Positions 43,461 to 53,306 are shown, counted from the stretch's first letter. The stretch is DNA of 64,000 nucleotides from Roseiarcus sp963761435 (GCA_963761435.1 CAVXHJ010000010.1:248001-312000); one strand, 5' to 3'. Program-made: numbers and translations. Notes: generated from the sequence alone by a model not told the origin.

Positions 43461-44165
43461 ATGCTGACCAAAAAGCAGAGCGAGCTACTGCGTTTCATTC
43501 ATGAGCGCCTGCAGGAGTCAGGCGTGCCTCCCTCATTCGACGAAATGAAGGAGGCGCTCGATTTGCGCTCCAAATCTGGAATTCACCGGCTCATCATGGC
43601 GCTCGAGGAACGCGGCTTCATTCGCCGCCTCGCCAATCGCGCCCGCGCCATCGAAGTCCTGCGGCTGCCGGAATCGGCGACGGTTTCAGCCCCGAGAGCG
43701 CAGAAGTTCTCGCCGAGCGTCATCCCCGGCAATCTCGGGCGCCTCCGGCCGCAGGCGACCTCGCGCGACGCCGATGAGCAGCGCACGGTCATGGTGCCGC
43801 TCATGGGCCGGATCGCGGCCGGCACCCCGATCTCCGCCATCCAGACCAGGATGCAGACCTTCGCCATGCCGCCGGAATTCCTCGGGAGCGGCGAACACTT
43901 CGCTCTCGAAGTGCGCGGCGACTCGATGATCGAGGCCGGAATTTTTGAGAATGACACGGTCATCATCCGCAAGCAGGACACCGCCGAGACCGGCGACATC
44001 GTCGTCGCGCTGATCGACGAGGAGGAGGCGACGCTCAAGCGTTTGCGCAAGCGCGGCGCCTCGATCGCGCTCGAGGCGGCGAATCCCGCGTATGAAACCC
44101 GGATTTTCGGGCCGGACAGGGTCCGGGTTCAGGGAAAGATGATCAGTCTCATTCGCCGTTACTGA
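43461..44165 (+). CDS. lexA: LexA repressor
   Basis: A 234-residue LexA. The N-terminal winged helix reads MLTKKQSELLRFIHERLQES, PSFDEMKEALDLRSKSGIHR. The C-terminal S24 domain has the Ala120-Gly121 self-cleavage site (MGRIAAGTPI), Ser155 in RGDSMIEAG and Lys193 in EEATLKRLRK. It represses SOS genes until RecA filaments trigger autocleavage. The ATG at 43461 matches the family start. Confidence 0.96.
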   Translation: MLTKKQSELLRFIHERLQESGVPPSFDEMKEALDLRSKSGIHRLIMALEERGFIRRLANRARAIEVLRLPESATVSAPRAQKFSPSVIPGNLGRLRPQATSRDADEQRTVMVPLMGRIAAGTPISAIQTRMQTFAMPPEFLGSGEHFALEVRGDSMIEAGIFENDTVIIRKQDTAETGDIVVALIDEEEATLKRLRKRGASIALEAANPAYETRIFGPDRVRVQGKMISLIRRY

Positions 44166-44602
44166 CAATCGAGGCCACGAGAGGGAGGCCGGCCGAACGC
44201 GTCGTGCGGAAACCGCTCAAAGGTCGCGTTCTGGCCGGCCAGCCCTGCAAGCTCCGGGAGATGCGGCGGAACCCGGCGCCGGCTGGGCGTCTCTTTCAGC
44301 TCCGTGTTGGCTGACAGATGAGACGATACGCTCGCCCGCCGTCGACGCAAGATTAATCACAGCATTAAAGTCAATATCGTGGTATTTACCTCAATAGACT
44401 CAGTTAATCCTTACGTTACGTAATCATTATTCGCCGCGCTTTATAGATTTATACGCTGTAACACTTCCGCCTGGTGAACCATATATTTTAACGGTCACTG
44501 CAGGCGCGGCGAGTTTGTCCGGCTCGGCGGGCTGTTGAGGCGCTCCCGGCGGCCCTTGCCTGCCCCTCGCCGGTGCGTCAGCATGCCGAGCGGAGGTGAT
44601 TC
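44166..44602. other. 437-bp gap with an AT-rich core
   Basis: No gene is seen. From about 44345 to 44495 the DNA is markedly AT-rich (for example TTACGTTACGTAATCATTAT) in contrast to the GC-rich flanks. It may hold the scpA promoter or be leftover acquired DNA. Confidence 0.4.
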
Positions 44603-45409
44603 GTGGCGCGAGCAGACGCGTTTGCCGTCGATTTCGAACGTGTTCAGGCCGTTGGCGAACCCGCCTTCACCGTCGATCTCGACGGTTTCGAGGGCCCGCT
44701 CGACCTATTGCTCGAGCTCGCCCGCCGGCAGAAAGTCGACCTCGCGCGCATCTCCATCCTGGCGCTGGCCGAGCAATATCTGGAATTCGTCGAGGCGGCG
44801 CGGAAGATGCGCCTCGAGCTTGCCGCCGACTATCTGGTCATGGCGGCGTGGCTCGCCTTTCTCAAGTCTCGCCTGCTTCTTCCCGCTCCCCCGCAGCCGA
44901 CGGATGTGGACGCGTCCGCGCTCGCAGAGGCTCTCGCGCGACGCCTTCGGATGCTGGCCGCAATCCGCAAGGCGGGCGAATTCTTGCTCAGCCGGCCCCG
45001 CCTCGGCCGCGACTTCTTCGCCAGGGGGGAGCCGGAACCGATCGAGACGTCGCGCCGGACGCGCTACGAGGCCAATCTTTACGACCTGTTGGCGGCTTAC
45101 GCCCGGCAAGCCCAGCGCCATGCGCTCGCGCGGGTGCGGTTCAAGACCCGCGAGGTCTGGTCGCTCGCCGAGGCGCGACAGGCGCTGACCAGGCTCATCG
45201 GCGGCGCGGCCGACTGGCAGGCGTTCGACGCGTTCTTGCTCCAGGCCTGCGCCGATCCCGGCTTGCGCCGAAGCGCGCGCGCATCCGTCTTTTCGGCGTC
45301 GCTCGAGCTTGCGCGGGAGGGCCGAATCGAGATCCGCCAGGAAAAAGCCTTCGCGCCGCTCTGGCTCCGCGCGGCAAGTCCGCAGTCCGCCGAGGAGCGC
45401 GCCGCTTGA
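44603..45409 (+). CDS. scpA: Segregation and condensation protein A
   Basis: A 268-residue kleisin. The N-terminal SMC-neck binding part is FTVDLDGFEGPLDLLLELAR, RQKVDLARISILALAEQYLE, and AADYLVMAAWLAFLKSRLLL. The C-terminal winged helix lies near the end (ASVFSASLELAREGRIEIRQ). It bridges the Smc heads in the chromosome condensation complex together with ScpB. It starts at GTG, with scpB 123 bases downstream. Confidence 0.94.
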   Translation: MARADAFAVDFERVQAVGEPAFTVDLDGFEGPLDLLLELARRQKVDLARISILALAEQYLEFVEAARKMRLELAADYLVMAAWLAFLKSRLLLPAPPQPTDVDASALAEALARRLRMLAAIRKAGEFLLSRPRLGRDFFARGEPEPIETSRRTRYEANLYDLLAAYARQAQRHALARVRFKTREVWSLAEARQALTRLIGGAADWQAFDAFLLQACADPGLRRSARASVFSASLELAREGRIEIRQEKAFAPLWLRAASPQSAEERAA

Positions 45410-45532
45410 CCGCTGCTCGCCCCTCCATCTATCGAGACTCAACCGCGCCCGCCGAGCGGATAGGGCGCAATGCCCCGGCCCTCGTTCCGACCGCGGTCGC
45501 GATCGGTTGTCCCCTTTCAAGAGAGGCGCTCC

Positions 45533-46243
45533 ATGGGCCGTACGAACGCGGCTGATAACGTCGCCCAATTGTTCAGTCCGGTCGCGACCGGCGTATCGCC
45601 TGACGACGTGCGGATCGCAGAAGCGATGGTGTTTGCTTCGGCTGAACCGGTCGAGGAAACGATGATCGCCGCCAACCTATCGGAGGGCGCGGATGTCGGG
45701 GCGGTGATGGACGAATTGCAGCGACTTTACGCGGGACGCGGCGTCAATCTCGTTCGGGTCGCGCGCAGATGGATGTTCCGCACCGCAGGCGATCTTAGCT
45801 GGCTCCTGGCTCGCGACCGCGAGGAGAAGCGGAAGCTCTCGCGCGCCGCGCTCGAGACGCTCGCCATCGTCGCCTATCATCAGCCAGTCACTCGCGCGGA
45901 TATTGAAGAGATTCGCGGAGTTGCGGTGTCGAAAGGCGCTCTCGACGTATTGATGGAGGCGGGATGGGTGCGGATGCGCGGACGCCGGAAGGCGCCGGGC
46001 CGGCCGATAACCTACGGCACCACGAGTCAGTTTCTCGTCGAATTCGGAATTGATGCGATCAACGACCTGCCCGGACTTGACGAGCTCAGAGGCGCCGGTC
46101 TGTTCGACGGGAAATTGCCAGCCGGCTACGATCTTCCGCAGCCGGACGATGCGTCGGCGCTCCGGTCGGACGAGGATCCGCTCGACGATCCTTCTCCGCT
46201 TGAACGGGCCTGGTCGCCAGTCACGACCGAAGAGACCCGCTGA
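45533..46243 (+). CDS. scpB: Segregation and condensation protein B
   Basis: A 236-residue protein with two winged helices: RIAEAMVFASAEPVEETMIA at the start and LSRAALETLAIVAYHQPVTR, ADIEEIRGVAVSKGALDVLM in the second. It dimerises and binds ScpA in the Smc-ScpAB complex. GAGAGG precedes the ATG at 45533. The C-terminal acidic tail (SALRSDEDPLDDPSPLER) is variable in the family. Confidence 0.94.
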   Translation: MGRTNAADNVAQLFSPVATGVSPDDVRIAEAMVFASAEPVEETMIAANLSEGADVGAVMDELQRLYAGRGVNLVRVARRWMFRTAGDLSWLLARDREEKRKLSRAALETLAIVAYHQPVTRADIEEIRGVAVSKGALDVLMEAGWVRMRGRRKAPGRPITYGTTSQFLVEFGIDAINDLPGLDELRGAGLFDGKLPAGYDLPQPDDASALRSDEDPLDDPSPLERAWSPVTTEETR

Positions 46244-46353
46244 GCGTGGATGCAGCCCCGCGGCGGAAGTAGGCGGCGCCAAGTTCGGCGGCGTCACGAA
46301 AGCGCCGAAAACGCGGCGGATTCTGATGATCGTCGCCAACCCGTGGAGAGACC

Positions 46354-47187
46354 ATGGTTTCCCGGATAGCGGTTAGCGTAGCCGCCGTCGTCTGCGCTTC
46401 CGCCGTCGCGCTCGCCGATCCTTCGCCAGTTCTGCCGCTCGCATCTCATCGCGCGGCCTATGACATCACCTTGGCGGACCCGTCGAACCCGCCGCGGGCG
46501 GCCGCGCAGGCTCCGATATCGGCGACCGGCCTGATCGCTTACGAATTTCGTGGCTCGGCTTGCGAGGGTTACACCTCGAATTTCCGCCAGATGACGGAAA
46601 TGGAGCGCAGCGAGGGCGACCCGCTTTCGATGCAGGTGAACGCCATGTCCTTCGAGGAGGCGAACGGAAAGTCGATGCGTTTCCAGATCGACGCGCGAGG
46701 AATGCAGGAGGCGCAACCCGTCGCGGGGACCGCAACACGCGAAGCCGACGACGACATGCGCGTGGAATTGACCAAACCGACGAGCAAGACGCTCGATTTC
46801 GGTCACGACGTCCTGTTCCCCACCCAGCATATCGAACGTCTGATCGACGCGGCCAAGCATGGCGGCGGCGCGATCCAGGCGCGCGTCTACGACGGCTCCG
46901 ACACCGGCGCGAAAATATTCGCAACCATGTCGGTGATCGGGAAGGAAGCGACAAAGCCGGGGGAGGACGCCCAAACCGCCACAGAGCTCGGAGGAGTCAG
47001 GCGGTGGCCGGTGGTCATCTCCTATTTCGACGAAGCCGCGACCGATTCTGCCCCGGAATACACGCTTTCCTTCGACCTTTATGAGAACGGCGTCTCCGGC
47101 AGCCTCAAACTGGACTACGGCGCGTTCGCCCTCCAGGCGCGGTTGCGAAAGCTCGAGATCCTGCCGACGTCGGCCTGCGGAAAATGA
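46354..47187 (+). CDS. eipB: Cell envelope integrity protein EipB (DUF1849)
   Basis: A 277-residue periplasmic protein with a signal peptide (SRIAVSVAAVVCASAVALAD). Family features are LPLASHRAAYDITL, GLIAYEFRGSACEGYTSNFR and VLFPTQHIERLIDAAKHGGG, ending ILPTSACGK. The Cys in ACEGY and the one at the C-terminus form the disulfide known in EipB. In Brucella, EipB supports envelope integrity. Placement after scpB is by strand only; the gap is about 110 bases. Confidence 0.9.
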   Translation: MVSRIAVSVAAVVCASAVALADPSPVLPLASHRAAYDITLADPSNPPRAAAQAPISATGLIAYEFRGSACEGYTSNFRQMTEMERSEGDPLSMQVNAMSFEEANGKSMRFQIDARGMQEAQPVAGTATREADDDMRVELTKPTSKTLDFGHDVLFPTQHIERLIDAAKHGGGAIQARVYDGSDTGAKIFATMSVIGKEATKPGEDAQTATELGGVRRWPVVISYFDEAATDSAPEYTLSFDLYENGVSGSLKLDYGAFALQARLRKLEILPTSACGK

Positions 47188-47196
47188 AGTCCGTCG

Positions 47197-48504
47197 TTAC
47201 CTTGGTCCTCGCTTTGGCTGAATGGGCCTCGGCTCCGGTTGAAAGGTGAGGCCTCGCTGGACCGCGGCAGGGCCAAACCTGTCGCGGAGGCTCGCGATCG
47301 CCGCCTCGCGTATCCTCTCACGATTGGCCCCGCCCGCGATCAAGTCATCCTCGTCCGCGCCCTCAGCGGGCGCGAGTTGGGTCGCGCCGATCCCCAACAG
47401 GCGATACGTCATGCCGTCCGGTTGGGCGTCGAGAAGCGGACGCGCTGCCTCGAACAGGCGTGGCGCAAGCTGTGTCGCCTTGATCCCAACACGGCTGCGC
47501 GTGCGCAGACTGAAGTCGGGCAGGCGCAATTTCAGGGTCACGCCGGAGGCCGAAAGGCCGGCCTTGCGCAGGCGCGCGGCGACGCGGTCGCAATGTGCGA
47601 GCAAGATCCGCCTGAGCTCAGTTTTATCGCTGATGTCGCGATCGAATGTCGTTTCGCTCGAAACGCTTTTGGTTTCGCGCTCTGCGCTGACGCGACGATC
47701 ATCGCGCCCCTGCGCCAGACGCCACAGCCGGAGGCCGTCGTCGCCGAGACGCGACGCGGCGGCCCGCTCGTCGATCTGCTGCAAATCGCCGATCACGCGA
47801 AAACCCAATTGCTCAAGTCGCTCGCGCCCTACCCTGCCCACCCCCCACAGACGTTCGACGCTGAGCGGCGCAAGCCAGGTCTTCGCTTCCTCCCGGGTAA
47901 TCAAGGCGAAACCCCGCGGCTTATCGAGATCGGAAGCGAGTTTCGCGAGAAATTTGCAATAACTGAGCCCGACCGAAACCGTCACGCCGATCCCGACTTC
48001 GATCCGGCGAGCGAAGCGCGCAAGCGTCTCAGCGGCGCCTGCTCCGTTGGGCCCCTCGCAGCCTGTGAGATCGAGAAAAGCCTCGTCGATCGACAGCGGC
48101 TCGACCAGGGGCGTGAGCGCCAGCATTTGGGTGCGAATATCGCGGCCCACCAGCGCGTATCTCGCCATGTCCGGCGGCAACACCACGGCGTTGGGGCATA
48201 GCCTGAGGGCGCGCGACATCGGCATCGCGGATCGGACGCCGAAGGTGCGAGCAATATAACAACAGGTCGCGACAACCGCCCGCGGCCCTGAACCGCCGAC
48301 AATCACCGGCTTATCCCTGAGTTCGGCGTGGTCTCGCTTTTCGACCGAGGCGTAGAAGGCGTCGCAATCGACATGGGCGATCGTGAGCCCGGCCGCAGCC
48401 TCGAGATCGATTGTCCGAGGCGACCCGCAATTGGCGCAGCGGACCAACTCGCCGGGAAAGCGTCTCATGCAGTCGCGGCAGAGCCTGACCATCGCTGCAT
48501 CCAT
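47197..48504 (-). CDS. dinB: DNA polymerase IV with N-terminal zinc-ribbon-like extension
   Basis: A 435-residue Y-family polymerase. A CxxC...CxxC extension (LCRDCMRRFPGELVRCANCG) comes first, then the palm: IAHVDCDAFYASVEKRD, VVATCCYIARTFGVRSAMPM, and the catalytic SIDEAFLDLTG. KPRGFALITREEA and the little-finger domain follow. It performs error-prone translesion synthesis. The extension is common in Hyphomicrobiales. Its ATG overlaps the DUF3572 stop by one base, so the two are coupled. Confidence 0.94.
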   Translation of the reverse strand: MDAAMVRLCRDCMRRFPGELVRCANCGSPRTIDLEAAAGLTIAHVDCDAFYASVEKRDHAELRDKPVIVGGSGPRAVVATCCYIARTFGVRSAMPMSRALRLCPNAVVLPPDMARYALVGRDIRTQMLALTPLVEPLSIDEAFLDLTGCEGPNGAGAAETLARFARRIEVGIGVTVSVGLSYCKFLAKLASDLDKPRGFALITREEAKTWLAPLSVERLWGVGRVGRERLEQLGFRVIGDLQQIDERAAASRLGDDGLRLWRLAQGRDDRRVSAERETKSVSSETTFDRDISDKTELRRILLAHCDRVAARLRKAGLSASGVTLKLRLPDFSLRTRSRVGIKATQLAPRLFEAARPLLDAQPDGMTYRLLGIGATQLAPAEGADEDDLIAGGANRERIREAAIASLRDRFGPAAVQRGLTFQPEPRPIQPKRGPR

Positions 48505-48812
48505 CAGGGGTCGTCAAAGTGCGCCGGCCCGCAGAGCGCCTGGTGCGCCTGCGTCACGATCTCCGGCTCCAGGTCGGCCTCGGCGGCAAAGCGGAGCAGA
48601 AGCTCTTCGTCCCCAAGAACATATTCGAGCACGGAACCGTGGAACCCGGGATCTTTGGCCGCGTCTCGCAGGTTGTGAGGGCCAAGTCCGGAAAGATCGA
48701 GGAATCGGTTGAGCCGTTCCGGGTCGACCGCGATAAAGGCAAGCGCGGAGGCGGCCAACGATCGGCCGAAGTCCTGGCTGACCGGTTGTCGCGCTTTCGA
48801 CGAATGGCGCAT
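48504..48812 (-). CDS. DUF3572 protein
   Basis: A 102-residue soluble protein: ASALAFIAVDPERLNRFLDL, SGLGPHNLRDAAKDPGFHGS and VLEYVLGDEELLLRFAAEAD. This is DUF3572, a small alphaproteobacterial family of unknown function usually found between dinB and divK, as here. It is translated just ahead of dinB with a one-base overlap. Confidence 0.88.
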   Translation of the reverse strand: MRHSSKARQPVSQDFGRSLAASALAFIAVDPERLNRFLDLSGLGPHNLRDAAKDPGFHGSVLEYVLGDEELLLRFAAEADLEPEIVTQAHQALCGPAHFDDP

Positions 48813-48893
48813 ACTCCGATTCTCCTTTCGTAAATCTCTCGAGATTAGCGTCGCCGAGCGAGGCCGCCGATTTCGCATTCGATGGAACAGGCA

Positions 48894-49274
48894 ATGCCCA
48901 AGACCGTGCTCATCGTTGAGGACAATGAACTCAACATGAAGCTGTTCAATGACCTCGTCGAGACCCGCGGGCATCGAATTGTCCAAACACGCAGCGGCGT
49001 CGAAGCAGTCGGCTTGGCGCGTCAGCACCGGCCTGATCTCATCCTCATGGATATTCAGTTGCCGGAGGTCTCCGGGCTCGAGGTTACGCAATGGCTGAAG
49101 GATGACGAAGAGCTGCGAACAATCCCCGTGGTTGCGGTCACCGCGTTCGCCATGAAAGGCGACGAGGAAAAAATCCGGCAAGGCGGCTGCGAAGCCTACC
49201 TGTCAAAGCCCATTTCCGTCGCCCAATTCTTCGAGACCATCGATCACTTTCTCGGGCCGGGAGTCAAGCAATGA
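48894..49274 (+). CDS. divK: Single-domain response regulator DivK
   Basis: A 126-residue receiver domain: KTVLIVEDNELNMKLFNDLV, with phospho-acceptor Asp53 in LILMDIQLPEVSG, then VVAVTAFAMKGDEEK and Lys in YLSKPI. DivK relays phosphorylation in the DivJ-PleC-DivL circuit that controls CtrA and polar development. The ATG at 48894 gives the family start; 48882 is possible. It overlaps pleD by four bases. Confidence 0.93.
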   Translation: MPKTVLIVEDNELNMKLFNDLVETRGHRIVQTRSGVEAVGLARQHRPDLILMDIQLPEVSGLEVTQWLKDDEELRTIPVVAVTAFAMKGDEEKIRQGGCEAYLSKPISVAQFFETIDHFLGPGVKQ

Positions 49275-50641
49275 CGGCTCGCGTTCTGGTCGTCGATGAT
49301 GTTCACGCCAACCTGAAGCTGCTCGAAACGAGGCTGAGACTCGAATACTTCGAAGTGCTGACGGCGACCAATGGTCCTGACGCAATCGCGATCTGCGAGA
49401 GCGGCGGCTGCGATATCGTTCTTCTCGACGTGATGATGCCCGGCATGGACGGGCTCGAGGTTTGCCGACGCTTGAGAGCGACGTCTGAGACAGCCCATCT
49501 GCCGATCGTTCTCGTCACCGCGCTCGACCGGCCGGCGGATCGGGTGCGCGGCCTCGAAGCCGGCGCCGACGACTTTCTGACCAAGCCGGTGGATGAGCTC
49601 GCCTTGATCGCTCGCGTTCGCTCGTTGGCGCGACTCAAATATTCTATCGATGAGTTGCGGAGCCGCGCTGCGCAAAGCGCCGCGGCAGGGGTGATGGAAT
49701 TTATCGAGGAATTGCAGCCGGACGCCTCGAACCGAGGACGCATCCTGCTCGTCGACTGCCATCGCAGCTCCATTGAGCGCGCGGCGAGGGCGCTCGCGCC
49801 GCACCATGACGTCATCCTGACCGACGAGCCGAGCGAGGCCCTCGCCAAGGCTTGCAACGAGAATGTCGATCTCATGATCGTGAGCCTGGCTTCCGGGGAG
49901 TTCGACGGATTGAGGCTTTGCAGTCAGGCGCGCTCGCACGAGCCCACGCGAAATCTTCCGATCCTCCTGATCGCTGATCGCGAAGATCGGCAGAAGGTTC
50001 TGCGCGGCCTCGAACTCGGCGTGAACGACTATTTGTCCCGTCCGATCGACCGAAATGAACTTCTCGCGCGCGCCCGCACGAATGTGCGCCAGAAGCGCTA
50101 TGCGGATCGACTGCGCCAGTCTTTGCAGCAGTCCATGGAGATGGCGCTGTACGATCCGTTGACTGGTCTCAATAACCGCCGATTTCTCGACCGCCGCCTG
50201 CCAGGAATGATCGACACCGCCAATCAGCGCGGCGCAGCGTTAACGATGATGGTTCTCGACATCGACCATTTCAAGCAAGTCAACGACTCTCACGGTCACG
50301 ATGCGGGAGATCTCGTGCTCAAGGGCTTCGCCGCTGAACTCCAGGAGATGGTCCGCGGCGGCGACCTTGTCTGTCGATTGGGCGGAGAAGAATTCGTCGT
50401 CGCCATGCCAGGCGTCGACGCGGCCCAAGCGGCGCGGATGGCGGAACGCGCGCGTCGAACCATAGAGCAAAAGGAGTTCGCGCTCGGCGGCGACGGCGGC
50501 TCGGTTTCCATTACTGTTTCAATCGGCCTTGCTGATTTGCGCGGCGAGCGGGATTCGGCGGAACTCTATCGCCGAGCCGACCGAGCGCTCTATCTTTCAA
50601 AATCAGCCGGCCGCAATCGCGTCACCCTGGACGCCGCTTGA
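49271..50641 (+). CDS. pleD: Response regulator/diguanylate cyclase PleD
   Basis: A 456-residue protein with REC-REC-GGDEF order. REC1 has Asp53 in IVLLDVMMPGMDG and KPVDELALIARV. REC2 is a diverged adaptor (IMIVSLASGEFDG-like; no clear phospho-site). The GGDEF domain has YDPLTGLNNRRFLDRRL and active site GGEEF (371-375), with an inhibitory I-site RGGD nine residues before it. It makes cyclic-di-GMP when phosphorylated and localises to a cell pole in Caulobacter. Confidence 0.95.
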   Translation: MTARVLVVDDVHANLKLLETRLRLEYFEVLTATNGPDAIAICESGGCDIVLLDVMMPGMDGLEVCRRLRATSETAHLPIVLVTALDRPADRVRGLEAGADDFLTKPVDELALIARVRSLARLKYSIDELRSRAAQSAAAGVMEFIEELQPDASNRGRILLVDCHRSSIERAARALAPHHDVILTDEPSEALAKACNENVDLMIVSLASGEFDGLRLCSQARSHEPTRNLPILLIADREDRQKVLRGLELGVNDYLSRPIDRNELLARARTNVRQKRYADRLRQSLQQSMEMALYDPLTGLNNRRFLDRRLPGMIDTANQRGAALTMMVLDIDHFKQVNDSHGHDAGDLVLKGFAAELQEMVRGGDLVCRLGGEEFVVAMPGVDAAQAARMAERARRTIEQKEFALGGDGGSVSITVSIGLADLRGERDSAELYRRADRALYLSKSAGRNRVTLDAA

Positions 50642-50692
50642 CGGCTCGCGCTGCTTTCGCCCCGTGAAGGGGCCCAAGGCGAAAGCACGCCG

Positions 50693-51703
50693 TCAAGCGA
50701 CGCCAAGCTTAGCGTTGAGGAGAGCGAGTCGCCTTGCGCCCTCATCGGCGTCGAACGGCTTGGGCGCCGATATGGCGGCCAACGCCGCACTGGCCCGACG
50801 CAGCGAGACGCCTGAAAGCAAAGGCGTGGCCGACGCCACCGCGCGGGCTTGATCGAGTTCGCCATTGCAATGGAGCACGATATCAAGCCCCGCATCGATG
50901 ATCGCAGCGGCGCGCTCCTCGTAAGGACCGCCCAAGGCCTTCATCGATACGTCGTCGCTAAGAATGAGGCCGTCAAACTCGATCTCGCCACGCATGATCT
51001 CCCCAACCACGGTCGAGGATGCGGTCGCCGGATGGCGCGGGTCGATCGCGGCGTAGAGGACATGCGCGCTCATCGCCATCGGCAGGTCCTTGAGCGCGGC
51101 AAACGGCGCGAAATCGCGTTTGAGGTCCTCGCGCGACGCCTCGACGACCGGCAGCTCGTGATGACTGTCGACACGGGCGCGGCCATGTCCAGGCATGTGC
51201 TTGATAACGGGCGCGACGCCGCCGGCAAGCAATCCCTCGGCGACGGCGCGCCCCATCGCCGCGACGCGCTCGGGTCGGCTGGAGAAGGCCCGTGAGCCGA
51301 TCGCGGCGTGCATCCCGGTCTCCGCGACATCGAGCACTGGCGCGCAATCGACGGTGATCCCGACTTCGGCCAGATCAAAAGCGATCAGGCGAGCAACGAG
51401 ACCCGCCGCCGCTTCGGCTTGGGCGGGCTCGAGCCCCGCCTCGACCGCAGCTGCTGCGGGATAGGCGCGCCAGTGCGGCGGCGCCATGCGCTGAACCCGG
51501 CCGCCCTCCTGGTCGATGAGAACTGGCGCATCGGCGCGGCCGACACATTCCCGGAACGAGCGCGTCAGCTCGCGCAACTGATCGCGATCGGCGACATTGC
51601 GCCGGAAAAGGATCAGGCCCCACGGATCCTCGCGCTGCAGGAACGCGCGTTCCTCGGCGTTAAGCGCGAGGCCCGCGCAGCCGCAGATGAACGCTTTAGG
51701 CAT
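50693..51703 (-). CDS. nagZ: Beta-N-acetylhexosaminidase NagZ
   Basis: A 336-residue GH3 enzyme. Visible are WGLILFRRNV, APVLIDQEGGRVQRM, the catalytic loop KHMPGHGRARVDSHHELPVV (His-Asp general acid/base) and LILSDDVSMKALGG (nucleophile Asp). It removes N-acetylglucosamine from recycled muropeptides in the cytosol. It lies 46 bases downstream of the SPOR-domain gene on the same strand, the usual alphaproteobacterial order. Confidence 0.94.
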   Translation of the reverse strand: MPKAFICGCAGLALNAEERAFLQREDPWGLILFRRNVADRDQLRELTRSFRECVGRADAPVLIDQEGGRVQRMAPPHWRAYPAAAAVEAGLEPAQAEAAAGLVARLIAFDLAEVGITVDCAPVLDVAETGMHAAIGSRAFSSRPERVAAMGRAVAEGLLAGGVAPVIKHMPGHGRARVDSHHELPVVEASREDLKRDFAPFAALKDLPMAMSAHVLYAAIDPRHPATASSTVVGEIMRGEIEFDGLILSDDVSMKALGGPYEERAAAIIDAGLDIVLHCNGELDQARAVASATPLLSGVSLRRASAALAAISAPKPFDADEGARRLALLNAKLGVA

Positions 51704-51749
51704 TTGGGGACCTACGCTCCAGCCTGGGGAAACCGGCCGATCGCCGCGT

Positions 51750-53306
51750 TCACTTGGCGATGAAGCAGGCGGCGCCCTCGCCCTTGAGGCGAGCGCAGAG
51801 CGCGGCGGCGTCAGCCTTTGTCAGCCCAACCACGCGCAACCGATAGATCGTCTCGCCGTTGACCTGCGCCTTATGCACGCCGATCGCAGAGCCGTTAAGC
51901 TCAGCGCTGTATTTGCTGGTCAGGCGCGACATTTCGCTCTTCGCCTCCGCTTCGGACCGGGGCGCGGCAAGTTGAACGGACCAGCCGCTCGACACGGTCG
52001 CAGCCGTCGCGTCAACGGGAGGCTCCGCGGCCGCGGCCGGCGTTGTCGGCGCGGCGACCGGCGTTGTGGCCGCCTCCGTCGTGGCTTGCTCACCCTTGGG
52101 TTTCTTCGGCGTCTTTTCCGCTGGCTTGGCTTGCGCGCCTGGCTGCGCCGCCGGCGCGTTCGGAGTTTGCGCGGCCGCATCTGGCGCCGTCGTGTCGGTT
52201 TTCGCGACCGCGACACGGGCGGAGGACTTCGGCGAAAGCTTGGTGGGCAATTCGAGTTTGGGCGTCGAGGCCTCCGCGACTGCGGCCGGCGCCGCATCGG
52301 TCGCCGCCTTGGGCGCCGCGGGAACAGGCGGCGGCGGTGTCGGCGCGGCCGCTGGCGGAGCGACCCCCGCGCTTTGCGCCGGCGGATTTGAGGAGACGAT
52401 TGGCGTCCCGTCGGGCCGCAGCGAAACTGTCCGCACCGGCTTCGGATCCGGAAACTCCGAAGTCACGGCTGGCGGCTGCGCGGCGGCAGGCGGCACGAGC
52501 GGCGTATTGATCGTCGCGGCGACCGGCGTCGCGCCCGCTGCGTCGCTGACAGTCTTAAGCTGACTCAACCCCGGGGGATATCCCGGGGCCGGGGCAGGAT
52601 CGGACGTCGCCGCAACCGGGGCATTGGCCGGCGCCGCAGGGGGGCTGCCCGGGGACTGCTGCGCGCTCAAATCAACGGGCTGCTCCTCGGAATCGACGAC
52701 CTTGACGGATGCCGGCTTGGAGTTGTCCTTGAGGAGAGAGGCGCCGGCCTCGTGGGTCGGCGCGACTGTCTCGTCGCTCGGCGGCTGCACCCTGGTCGGC
52801 CCCTGAGCCGCTGCGATAAATGGAGGCTGTTTTGGCAGGCCGGGCACCCCGCCCCTGAGCGCAAACACCGCGCCAATCATCGCCAGGCCCGCGATCGCGA
52901 GGGCGGATACGGCGAGCTTCCAGCGCCGAGGCTGCCGGTCCGAGGCCTCCCCGGCGGCATGGGCGTCGTAGGGACGAGGGGCGTCGACCTCGTAGTCTTG
53001 GCGGGCCGCGCGATCGGCTTCTGACGCTGCGGGAACTAGGTCTTCCGTTTCATAGATTGCAGGCCGCAGCGCCTCAGTTTCGATCGAGCGCGCGGATTCG
53101 ACCTTTCCCCGATCTGCCTGGGAGACGGGCCGCGCGGATGTCTGGCCGCTCGCGTCGGCGGACTCGACGAGGCGCGCAAGCTCCGTCAGCGGGTCTTCGA
53201 TGTTTGCTTGCTGCGCTCCCGCGGCGCGCAGGCGCCGCTCGAACTCTTCGAGATTGATGTCGTCCGATGCACGCGACCCGGAAGCGCTCATTTCGTCCTC
53301 ATTCAT
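51750..53306 (-). CDS. SPOR-domain cell-division-associated membrane protein
   Basis: A 518-residue type II membrane protein. A cytoplasmic N-terminus (DDINLEEFERRLRAAGAQQA) leads to one helix (LAVSALAIAGLAMIGAVFAL). A very long Pro/Ala-rich periplasmic linker follows (about residues 170-430), then a C-terminal SPOR domain (SGWSVQLAAPRSEAEAKSEM, VNGETIYRLRVVGLTKADAA). SPOR domains bind denuded septal peptidoglycan. It sits between argS and nagZ, as in related genomes. Confidence 0.9.
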   Translation of the reverse strand: MNEDEMSASGSRASDDINLEEFERRLRAAGAQQANIEDPLTELARLVESADASGQTSARPVSQADRGKVESARSIETEALRPAIYETEDLVPAASEADRAARQDYEVDAPRPYDAHAAGEASDRQPRRWKLAVSALAIAGLAMIGAVFALRGGVPGLPKQPPFIAAAQGPTRVQPPSDETVAPTHEAGASLLKDNSKPASVKVVDSEEQPVDLSAQQSPGSPPAAPANAPVAATSDPAPAPGYPPGLSQLKTVSDAAGATPVAATINTPLVPPAAAQPPAVTSEFPDPKPVRTVSLRPDGTPIVSSNPPAQSAGVAPPAAAPTPPPPVPAAPKAATDAAPAAVAEASTPKLELPTKLSPKSSARVAVAKTDTTAPDAAAQTPNAPAAQPGAQAKPAEKTPKKPKGEQATTEAATTPVAAPTTPAAAAEPPVDATAATVSSGWSVQLAAPRSEAEAKSEMSRLTSKYSAELNGSAIGVHKAQVNGETIYRLRVVGLTKADAAALCARLKGEGAACFIAK

